From JAVVHH01 sp964235765 (GTDB taxonomy: Bacteria > Pseudomonadota > Alphaproteobacteria > Acetobacterales > Acetobacteraceae), in the NCBI GenBank assembly GCA_964235765.1, contig CAXSDH010000004.1, positions 35,027 through 99,026 on the forward strand: 64,000 nt of DNA, written 5' to 3'. A program made the position numbers and the translations under genes. The notes under the pieces are model-generated. The model saw only the letters and a list, made by a program, of their open reading frames with translations. It was not told where the DNA came from and did no database searches. Below are positions 53,601 to 62,801 of the stretch, piece after piece (positions within the stretch are counted from its first letter, which is position 1; every line of letters starts with the position of its first letter).

Positions 53601-56600
53601 GGGGCGGCACCATCACGGCCCCAGGCGGGACGGTCGGCTTCCGGCCGCTCACGCCCGGCGGCGCGATCGAGCTGGTGGCCGGCGCACAATCGACGGACCG
53701 GCTGTCCATCAACCAGGCCATCGTCAACGGCATCACGACGGGCACCCTCTCCCTGGGCGGCGGCGCAACGGGCAGCGGCGTCGTCGTCGGCCGCCCCGGG
53801 GACACCATCACCCTCACCGGGCACGCCGATTCGCTGCTGCTGCTCGACGCCGGCCCGATCACCGAGGGCGCCGGCGCCAGGCTGGTCGTGAACCGCCTGG
53901 CAGCCGGGGTCGTCGGGGCAATCAGCGCATCCTCGATCGCGCTCGATGGGCCGAACGGCATCGGCGTGCTGGACGGCGCGGTCGCCACCGGCCCGGTTTC
54001 GTTCACCAACGCCGGCCCGCTGGTCGCCCGCGACCTGCTTTCGGGCACGTCGGTCACGGTCAACGTCACCGGCGCCCTGCAGATCGCCGGCAGCCAGGGC
54101 ACCGGCGACGCTATCTCGGCGCCCACGGTCAACCTGAACGCCACCGGCAACCTGCTGTTCACCCCGGGCCTGATCCTCCCGGGCAACACCATCCGCGCCA
54201 CCAATGCGCTGAACGTCACGGTGGGCGGCGCCTTCACCCAGACCGGCGGCTTGGTCATCACCGACCTGCTGACCGGGACCGCCGCCACCGTGTCGCTGCC
54301 CAGCGCCGGCAACCTGGTCGCCCGGCTCGGCCCGTTCACCACGACGAGCAGCTTCCAACTGACGGACGGGCGCAGCCTGACCGTGGTCGGGCCGCTCAAT
54401 CTGCCCGGCGCCGCCTTCAACGTCGCCGGCGACCTCGCGATCAACAGCGGCATCGCCAGCAACACCGTGAGCCTGGTCGCTACCGGCGCAGTCACCGAGG
54501 GCGCCAACGGGACGGTGACGGCCGGGTCCCTCACGGGATCGGCGGACTCAGCGCACCTCGACGGCCTCAACCAGATAACCACGCTGGGCAGCTTCGCCAC
54601 TGCAACCGGCTTCAGCCTGCGTAGCGGCGGCGACGTGCATGTGGCCGGCCCGGTGACGGACGGCGTTTCCGCCGCCATCGACGTCGGCGCCAACCTGATC
54701 GTACAGGGCTCGATCACGGCGCCGACCGTCTCGCTGAGCACGGGCGCCGGCGCCTTCGCCATCTTCGCGGGGGAGACGTTCAACTTCACCCAGGCCAGCG
54801 GCACGATCACCGCGCCCACGTTGCTGACCCTCCGCATCCCGGGCCAGGTTTTGCAAACCGGCGGCCAAATCGTGGCCGGCGCCCTGACCGGGAGTTCCAG
54901 CGAGACCACCAGCCTCGCCTCCGCCACCAACGCCATCGCCACGCTCGGGCGGTTCGACAGCGCGGGCGGCTTCGCGCTGCGCAACGGCCAGGCGCTCACC
55001 CAATCGGGCGCGCTGACCGACACGCTGCGCATCGGGCTGAACGTCACCGGCCCGCTGACCCTCACCGGCGCCCTCAACGCCCCCACCATCGACCTGGTCG
55101 CCACCGGCGCCGTCACCCAGCCCGGCGGGACCATCACCGCCAACACCCTCACCGGCAACACCGGCAGCGCCGCCCTGCTGCAAGCGGGCAACGCCATCAC
55201 CAACCTCGGCGCCTTCACCAGCGCCGGTGACTTCAGCCTTGCCGACGGCGTCACCCTCAACGTCACCGGCCCGGCCACGGTCGGCGCCGGGCAAACGCTC
55301 TCGCTCGCCAGCAACAGCATCCAACTGCAGCCGGGCGGCAGCCTCGCCGCGCCGGGCGGCACCGTGGCGCTGGCGCCGCTCACCCCCGGCACGCCCTTCG
55401 CCCTCGGCAGCTTCGTGCCCGGCGGCTCCATCACCGCCACCACCTTGCGCGTGGGCTCCCCCACCGCGGGCACCATCACCATCGGCGGCGCGTTCAACCT
55501 GCCGGGCATCACCACGCTCGACTTGCAGAGCGGCGCCGCCATCGTCGAAAGCGCCGGCGCCAGCCTGCAAGTGGCGCGCCTGACCGGCAGGGCCGCCAGC
55601 GCCACGCTCGACGGCGCCAACCGCATCGGCGCCCTGGCCGGATTCACCACCAGCACCGGCTTCTCGCTCACCAACGCGCAAGCCCTCACCGTGGCCGGGC
55701 CGCTCGTCGATGGCGCCGCCATCCGCCTGGCCGTCACCGGGGACCTCTCCGTAACCGGCAGCATCACCGAGCTTGGCGCCGGCGGCATCGCCCTGTCCGG
55801 CGGCTCCGTGTTCCTGGCCGGGCCGCTCAGTTCGCCCCTCGGCGATGTCACCGTCACCTCGGCGGCGGGTGGCGATATCCGGATCCAGTCGGACATCACC
55901 GTCGGCGGAGGCCAAGGCCGGACTCCCTCCCTTACGTTCGACGCTGGCCGTCAAATCCTTGTGGGCCTGCCCAATTCGGCTGGCCCGTTCCCGACAGTCA
56001 GCAGCACCGGCGACCTGACACTGCGGGCGAAGCGGGACGTCACCGTCTCTGTCGGCAGCACCTTGGACACGCAAAGCAGCCTGAGGCTGACCGCCTATGG
56101 GCTCGTGACCGAGGACCCACTGAACGGCCGGATCGACCTTGGGCCGAACGTCCGCCTCTCCGCCGGGCCGCAATCCTCCGGGTCGCCCTCGGCGACGCAA
56201 CTCGTGCTGGACGCGACCCGCGCGATCACGGCTGAAAGCGGAGCCGTCCTGGCGCTGCGCACCAGCCCAGGCGTCTCGACCTCGCCGCTGCTGCGGCTGA
56301 CCTCCGGCGGCACGATCGGCCTGGTCGGCAGCGGCGCTGCCGGCGTGGCCATCAACGCCGCCGGCAGCGCCGTCACCATCCTCGCCGGCGCCGATAGCGG
56401 CCTCGGCGCCAGCGCCCTCACCTTGGGGCACGACACGACGATCGCGGGCACCCGCGTGGCACTTGCATCCGCGTCGGGCGCTTTCACGCAAGCGGCGAAC
56501 GGCGCCGTGACCGCCGGCGATCTCGCGATCGACAGCACCGGGCCACTCTCCCTTGCGGGCAGCCTGTCCGCACCCAGCGTGGCGCTCACCACCCGCGCCG

Positions 56601-59600
56601 CCCTCAGCCAAACCGGCGGCCAAATCGTGGCCGGCGCCCTGACCGGGAGTTCCAGCGAGACCANNNNNNNNNNNNNNNNNNNNNNNNNNNNNNNNNNNNN
56701 NNNNNNNNNNNNNNNNNNNNNNNNNNNNNNNNNNNNNNNNNNNNNNNNNNNNNNNNNNNNNNNCCGGATTCACCACCAGCACCGGCTTCTCGCTCACCAA
56801 CGCGCAAGCCCTCACCGTCGCCGGGCCGCTCGTCGACGGCGCCGCCATCCGCCTGGCCGTCACCGGGGACCTGGCGCTCCAGGGCAACCTCACCGCGCCC
56901 ACCGTCACCCTGCTGCCCACCGGCGCGCTGACACAAACCGCGGGCGGCATCGACGCCGGCCTGCTGACCGGCAGCGCTGCCAACGTGTCGCTGCCCAGCA
57001 CGGCCAACCGCATCGCAACCCTCGGGCCTTTCACCACCACCGGCGCCTTCCTGCTGCGGGACGGGCGCAGCCTGGCCGTCGTGGGCCCGGTCGCCCCGGC
57101 CAACGCCACCCTCGACATCACTGGCGACCTTGCGCTGAACAGCACCGTCACCGGTAACGCCGTCACCCTGATCGCCACCGGCGCGATCACCGAGGGGTCC
57201 GGGGGCGGCGTGATCGCCACAACGCTAACCGGCTCGGCCGTTTCGGCGCTGCTGGGGACCGGCAACCAAGTCGGCACGCTGGCGGGCTTCGCCACCAACG
57301 CCGGGTTCACCCTGGCCGACCGCACCGGGCTGACGGTAAGCGGGCCGGTCACGGACGGCACATCGGTGTCGCTCAGCACCCTCGGCAGCCTGACCGTCGC
57401 CGGCGACATAACCGCGCCCAACACGACCCTGGCCGCGTCGCGCGGGTTCATCCTGCAGACCGCCGGCACCGTCACTGCGTCCAACCAGCTCACGCTCACC
57501 TCGGCCGGCACCATTAGCCAGACCGGCGGCGGCCTGTCCGCCGGCACGCTCACCGGCAGTTCGAACGGTGCAACCACGCTCGCCTCCGCCGCCAACCGCA
57601 TCACCACCCTCGGCGCCTTCACCAGCAGCGACAGCTTCCAGCTCACCAGCGGCGGCACAGCAAGCCTCGCCGTGGACGGTCCCGTGTCCGCCAGCAGCAT
57701 CCGGATCGTCACATCCGGCCCGCTGCAGCTCCGTGGCGCACTCACCGCGCCCACCGTGGACCTTCGCGCCATCGGCCCCATCACCCAACCCAGTGGCCAG
57801 ATCGCCACCGCCACCCTGACCGGCAACGCCGGCGCCATCGCCCTTACCCAGGCGGCCAACCAGATCGAGGCCGTGGGCGACCTCTCCAGCACCGGCGCCA
57901 TCGCGTTGACCGATGGGCGGACGCTCGGGGTGCTCGGCGCGGTCACCGCCGGCCCGGCCGCCTCGATGACGCTCACCACCGACCGGCTGCAACTCGCACC
58001 AGCCGGGCGGCTGAGCGCGCAGGCGGTCACGCTCCAGGCACTCACGCCCGGCGGCGGATTCACCCTGGGCGGAGACGGCGGGCTCGGCGGCAGCCCGGCC
58101 GTGTTCGCCGACACGCTGACCATCGGCGCAGCCACCGGCGGCCCCATCATTGTCGACGGCGGATTCAACCTGGCCAATGTCCGCCTGCTCCGCCTGCTGA
58201 GCAGTGGCGCGATCACCGAAACCCCGGGCAGCGCGATCCTGGTGCCCACCATCAGCGGCGCCGCCGGCAGCGTGGACCTGACCGGCCCCAACCAATTCGC
58301 CTCCGTGGACGGCTTTACGGCGGCGCAGGGCAGCCTGCGGCTGACCAACGCCGCGCCGCTCCTGGTCGGCGGGACGGTGCAGGCCCACGACACGGCCGCC
58401 CTGGCCGTGACCGGCGGCGGCGCGCTTACCCTGAACGGAACGCTCATCGCGCCCACCGTCTCGCTGACCGCCGCCTCTGTCGTGCAGTCCGCGGGCGCGA
58501 TCCAGGCCGACACGCTGCAGGGCGACGTCGGCACGGCCACGCTGGGCGGGCCGAACGCGATCGGCGCGATCGGCCGGCTCAGCGCCACGTCGCTGGCGCT
58601 GAACGACACCGTGGCACTCGTGGTCGCCGGCCCGGTCACCGCCGGCAGCCTGGCCCTGAACGTGGCCGGCTCCATCCAATTCACCGGCGACGTCACCGCC
58701 GGGCTGCTGCAGGTCGATGCAGGCGGCACGATCACCCAGACCAGCGGGTCACTCACCGCCGACACGCTCACCGGCTCGGCCGTGCGCCTGGCCAGCTTCG
58801 GCGACCTCGCCGGCGCCGGCGTCGCGTCGATCGGCACGCTGGGCGCGATGACCTTGACCGGTAGCACGCTCTCCCTCTCCGACGCCCGGGCGCTGACGGT
58901 GACCGGCCCCCTGACTGCCGGCAGCATCACCCTGGTTGCGCCAGACCGGATCACGCTGCAGGGCGGGTCGATCCGCAGCAACGACGCCACGATCACGGTG
59001 CTGACGGGCCAGGGCGGGACCGCGCTGTTGCAGCAGACCGGCACGACGACCGTAACACCCCTCGACGGCGAAGCGGGCGTGCTTCGCCTGACCGTGCCCG
59101 ACGGCGGCCAGATCGCGATGAACAACCTCGTGGCCCCGGCCGTGAACGTCGGCCTGGTCCTCGGCAACGGCACCACGACCGGCGCGCTGGCGGCGGCCAA
59201 CCTCCTGGTCACGGGCGCCGGCGGCAGCGCGGAGCTGACCGGCCAAGTCGCTGGCCTGACCGGCTTCGACGCCGCCAAGGCGTCCAGAATCGAGCCCCGC
59301 TTCGACCTGGCCTACCAACTCAACGGCTGCGCCATCGCCTCCACGACCTGCGGCGCGATCGAGCGGCCGATCGAGCCCCGCATGGATCCTCCCGTCGAGC
59401 CGCCGATCATCGTCATCGACCCGCCCATCCCGCCACCGATCACCGAGCCCGAACCGATCACCGCGCCGATCGAGCGGCCCGAGTTCACGGGGTCGACCGT
59501 CCGGCTGGGGCTGACCACGGAACTCCCTTCCACCGAGCCGGTGATCCTCGTCGTTTCCGAACTGACGCCCAAGGCGTTCCTCGATACGTTGCTCGGCAAC

Positions 59601-59708
59601 GTTCTCAAGACCAACATCTTCACCACCGACCTGATCACGCTCGCCATCGTGCGCGACCCGACCGATCCGGAGTTGGTGCTGCCGAACATCTCGGACCGGG
59701 ATTACTAG
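50609..59708 (+). CDS. Giant filamentous-haemagglutinin-like TpsA exoprotein (interrupted by an assembly gap)
   Basis: Secreted or surface-exposed beta-helical protein, about 3000 residues. An extended signal peptide (residues 1-42, with VFVSQAAA before the cut) leads to the TPS secretion domain: GAASIGQNNTSTTINQASQR, AIDWRSFDVG and ITNPSGVMFHKGAQVDTAGL. From about 52.3 kb at least 17 imperfect repeats of 70-110 residues occur, each with LTG, then N-x-I-x-x-LG-x-F, a strand motif ending GPL/V, and APT-V-x-L. The C-terminus is Pro/Glu-rich (about 59.35-59.5 kb), then LTPKAFLDTLLGNVLKTN. The frame changes across the 100-N gap at 56664-56763 because that gap length is arbitrary; both sides are clearly one gene. 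No toxin domain is visible. GGGGAG precedes ATG 50609. Confidence 0.88.
52347..59000 (+). repeat. Coding repeat array within tpsA
   Basis: Degenerate protein-level repeats recur near 52.35, 52.88, 53.18, 53.38, 53.90, 54.27, 54.53, 54.88, 55.15, 55.58, 56.64, 56.96, 57.23, 57.55, 57.82, 58.25, 58.52 and 58.77 kb. Most share LTG, an N-x-I-x-x-LG-x-F strand and a terminal GPV/GPL. Two near-exact DNA repeats also occur: 54854-54908 with 56609-56663 (55 bases, identical) and 55638-55746 with 56764-56872 (109 bases, few mismatches). Confidence 0.85.
56664..56763. other. Assembly gap of 100 N
   Basis: Exactly 100 unknown bases, a conventional placeholder of unknown true length. It sits inside the tpsA repeats. 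The flanking bases duplicate segments near 54.9 kb and 55.6 kb, so the gap was probably caused by unresolved repeats. Confidence 0.98.
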
Positions 59709-59709
59709 C

Positions 59710-62700
59710 ATGCGCGCGCTCGCTGCCCCCGCCGTCGCCGCTGCCCTGTTGCTCGCAAGTTGCAGCACGCCACCGCCCCAGGCCTACACGAGCCGCGGGG
59801 CCATCGGGGGCGTCGGCATCGGCCGCAACGCGTCCAACGAGGCCTGCACGCAGCAGCCCCGCGGCGGCTCGGGCGCGGTGGACGTGTTCTGCGGCGCGTG
59901 GCAGCAACCCAGCGCCAGCATCGCCCGCGCGGGCCCCGGCGGGCCGGAGGCGCTGGCCGGCCTCGCCGCCGCCGGGCCATGGCGCGCGGCGCTCGACGCC
60001 CGCTTCGTCTGCGCCGCACCGCAGCCGACCACGGTGCTTGACAGCGCGGCCCTGGTCATGTCCTGCAACCGCAAGGTGGGCGGCTGGCCGCAAGTGGCGC
60101 TGGTCACCTCCATCGGCGGCCAGATCTACACCGCCGATGGCATCCAACCGGCCCTGCCGGTGATCCCCCGCGCCATCGGCGTGCTCTCCGGCCGGATCGC
60201 GCCCGAGGCGGCGCCGGCCCTGCCCCGCTCCGGCGCGGAAGCCCTGCTGGCCAGCCGCCTTGCCGCCCAGGCCTTCAGCGCCGGGGACGTGGGCCAGTAC
60301 GAACAGTTGGTGCAGCTCGGCACCCGCGCCAACCTCGCCGAAAGCTACGTGGCCGCCGAGGACGCCTATCGCGCCGCACTCGCGCTGCAGCAGAAGGCGC
60401 TGGGCCGCGACAACCCGGACCAGGCCGGCACGCTGGCGCTCCTTGCCCTCCAGGTCTCCGACCAGGGCAAATACGCCGAGGCCGACGCCATCTTCGCCCA
60501 GGCCAGCCGCCTTTCCGCCCGCGCCACCGACCCGGCCATTCCCGCCCGCTTGCTGCACTACCGCGCCCTGCACGAGGTCAACCAGCGGCACGACGCGGCC
60601 GCGCTGGAACTGCTGCGCGAAGCCGAAGCCCGCTACGCCGCGCTGGTGCCGCCCGAAGCCACGGTCTCCCGCCCGGACCGCGGCAGCACCTTCGCCCTGG
60701 CGCAATCCGGCGCCGCGCGGGTGAACAACCCGGTGCCGGACGGCAACACCGTCGTCGATCCGGCGCAGCAAAGCGCCGTCATCGGCATGGTCGAGACGAG
60801 GCGCTACCAGGCCATCGTGCTGCGCGACATGGGCCGCGCACCCGAAAGCGAGGCCGCGATCCGCAGCGCCGCCGCGCTCGCGATCGGCCAGGGAATGCGC
60901 CAGCCCGTGCTGACCGCCCGCCTGCTGCGCACCGCGGCCACCAGCGCCGGAGCCCGTGGCGAGCTGGGCGACGCCGCCTCCGGGCTCGGCCTGTCGTCGG
61001 CCGCTTTCGGCCAGGCCCTGCCTGGCACGCGGCCGCTCGCCTCCACCGAACTGCTGCGCGGCGCCCACCTGTACCAGGGCGGGCGGGACGACGGGGCGCT
61101 GACCGCCTGCCGCCAGGCCGCAACCTTGCTGCGCGAGCTGAAATCGGGCGCGCCGCAGAACCTGGTCGAGCCCTGCCTCGAGGTGTACGCGAAGGCCGCC
61201 GCAAGTGCCGGCACGGGCCGGCAGGCCTTGCTGGCCGAAATGTTCGAGGCGGCGCAGCAGGGCCAGGGCGGCGTTACCAGCCAGCAGATCGCCCGCTCCA
61301 CCGCGCGGCTGGGCGAGAATGCGCGCGACCCGAAGGTGGGCGCCGCCATCCGCCGCCGGCAGGACGCCGGCGAACGCCTGGCCGAGCTGACCCGGCAGCG
61401 CGACGCCGTCGCCCACCGCGCGAGCGGCGCCGACCTGCCGGGCGAAACCCGCCGCTTCCCCCCAGCCGCCGAACTCGACATTGCCATCGCCGAGGCCCGC
61501 ACCCACCTGGCCGACGCCGACGCCGCGCTGCAAGCCGCTTCGCCCAATTTCGGCCAACTGGTGCAGGACGTGGCGCCGGCCAGCGACGTGCTGGCCGCAC
61601 TCCATCCCGGCGAGGCGTTTGCCGCCATCGCGCTGGGCAGCGACGCCGGATGGGTGTTCCTGCTGCGCGACGGCACGATCACGGCGGCCAAGCTGGGCGT
61701 CAGCCCGGTGCGCCTGACCGAACTGGTGAAACGCTTCCGCGCGGGCGTCGAGCCGGGCGCGAACGGCCCCGGCGCCTTCGACGGCGCAGCCGCCCAGGAG
61801 TTGTATGCGGCTACGCTCGGCCAGGTCGGCTCGCAACTCGAGGGCGCCGGCCGTCTGGTGGTCGCACCCGCCGGGCCGCTGCTGGCCATCCCCTTCGCGG
61901 CGCTGCTGACCGGACCCGCCGGCAGCGACCTCGCAGCCGCGCCCTGGCTGGTCAAGCGCATGGCCATCGCCCACGTGCCCGCGCCGGCCAACTTCGTGTC
62001 GCTGCGCCGCGTCGCTGGAACCTCGCGGGCCACGCGGCCCTGGTTCGGCCTGGGCGATTTCCGGCCCGTCACCCTGGTGCAAGCCGAGCGCACGTTCCCC
62101 GGCGCCTCCTGCGAGGACAGCGCCAAGCTTTTCGCGGGCCTGCCGCCGCTGCCCTTCGCCCGGCGCGAGCTGGAGGCGGCGCGCGGCCTGCTCGGCGGCT
62201 CGCCGAACGACGAGATGCTGGGCCGCGCCTATACCGTGCCCGACGTGCGCAAGGCGTCGCTGAAGGACTACCGCATCCTGCATTTCGCGGCCCACGCGCT
62301 GTTGCCCTCGGAGCTGCGCTGCTCCGCCGAGCCGGCCATCGTCACGTCGGCGCCGCCCGGGGCCGCCGATGCGAGCGGCGCCCTGCTGACCGCCTCGCAG
62401 GTCTCGGGCCTCGACCTCGATGCCGACACCGTCATCCTGTCGGCCTGCAACACCGCCGGGCCCGGCGGCCCCGCGGGCGAAAGCCTTTCGGGCCTGGCAC
62501 GCGCCTTCTTCTACGCGGGCGCCCGGTCGATGATGGTGACGCACTGGTCGGTCAACGACCAGGCTTCGGCGTTCCTGGTCGCCGATACGCTCCGCCGGCT
62601 TCGGGCGGGAGGCGACGGCGGGTTGGCCGGATCGCTGCGGGGCGCGCAGCTCGGCTTGCTCGCCGAGGCTGGCAAAGGGATGCCGGCCTCCCTCGCGCAC

Positions 62701-62793
62701 CCCTTCTTCTGGGCGCCATTCGCCCTCATCGGCGAGGGCGGCGAGCCCTCCCGCTCGGCGGAGGCGTCGCCGGGTCGGCGGCCCACGCTATAA
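59710..62793 (+). CDS. CHAT-domain lipoprotein (caspase-like protease) with TPR region
   Basis: 1027 residues. The N-terminus MRALAAPAVAAALLLASC is a lipoprotein signal with cysteine 18, placing the protein in the periplasm or outer membrane. TPR-like helices lie at about 195-300 (AEDAYRAALALQQKALGRD; AEADAIFAQASRLSARATD) and more helical repeats follow. The CHAT domain occupies roughly 640-1020, with the catalytic pair His862 in ILHFAAHALLPSE and Cys913 in VILSACNTAGPGG; the later THWSVNDQASAFL segment is also typical. ATG 59710 is one base after the tpsA stop and the kinase follows by eight bases. Members cleave peptide bonds (for example separase-like or gasdermin-activating types); the target here is unknown, TpsA being the obvious candidate. 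Confidence 0.88.
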   Translation: MRALAAPAVAAALLLASCSTPPPQAYTSRGAIGGVGIGRNASNEACTQQPRGGSGAVDVFCGAWQQPSASIARAGPGGPEALAGLAAAGPWRAALDARFVCAAPQPTTVLDSAALVMSCNRKVGGWPQVALVTSIGGQIYTADGIQPALPVIPRAIGVLSGRIAPEAAPALPRSGAEALLASRLAAQAFSAGDVGQYEQLVQLGTRANLAESYVAAEDAYRAALALQQKALGRDNPDQAGTLALLALQVSDQGKYAEADAIFAQASRLSARATDPAIPARLLHYRALHEVNQRHDAAALELLREAEARYAALVPPEATVSRPDRGSTFALAQSGAARVNNPVPDGNTVVDPAQQSAVIGMVETRRYQAIVLRDMGRAPESEAAIRSAAALAIGQGMRQPVLTARLLRTAATSAGARGELGDAASGLGLSSAAFGQALPGTRPLASTELLRGAHLYQGGRDDGALTACRQAATLLRELKSGAPQNLVEPCLEVYAKAAASAGTGRQALLAEMFEAAQQGQGGVTSQQIARSTARLGENARDPKVGAAIRRRQDAGERLAELTRQRDAVAHRASGADLPGETRRFPPAAELDIAIAEARTHLADADAALQAASPNFGQLVQDVAPASDVLAALHPGEAFAAIALGSDAGWVFLLRDGTITAAKLGVSPVRLTELVKRFRAGVEPGANGPGAFDGAAAQELYAATLGQVGSQLEGAGRLVVAPAGPLLAIPFAALLTGPAGSDLAAAPWLVKRMAIAHVPAPANFVSLRRVAGTSRATRPWFGLGDFRPVTLVQAERTFPGASCEDSAKLFAGLPPLPFARRELEAARGLLGGSPNDEMLGRAYTVPDVRKASLKDYRILHFAAHALLPSELRCSAEPAIVTSAPPGAADASGALLTASQVSGLDLDADTVILSACNTAGPGGPAGESLSGLARAFFYAGARSMMVTHWSVNDQASAFLVADTLRRLRAGGDGGLAGSLRGAQLGLLAEAGKGMPASLAHPFFWAPFALIGEGGEPSRSAEASPGRRPTL

Positions 62794-62801
62794 CGCCCGG
62801 C

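Noticed and set aside
56600..57000. Apparent frameshift or split of tpsA into two genes
   Set aside because: The change of frame falls exactly at a 100-base placeholder gap, whose length is arbitrary; both sides carry the same repeat family.
52347..59000. Repeats considered as a CRISPR array or satellite
   Set aside because: Units are long, degenerate and in frame, and encode beta-helix repeats; there are no short identical direct repeats with unique spacers.
54548..59278. Minus-strand open frame of over 1500 codons opposite tpsA
   Set aside because: It is generated by the tpsA repeats and GC bias, reads through the N gap, and has no recognisable domain.
59635..62700. Minus-strand open frame of about 1020 codons opposite the CHAT gene
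   Set aside because: Antisense artefact; the plus strand has the lipobox, TPR region and CHAT dyad.
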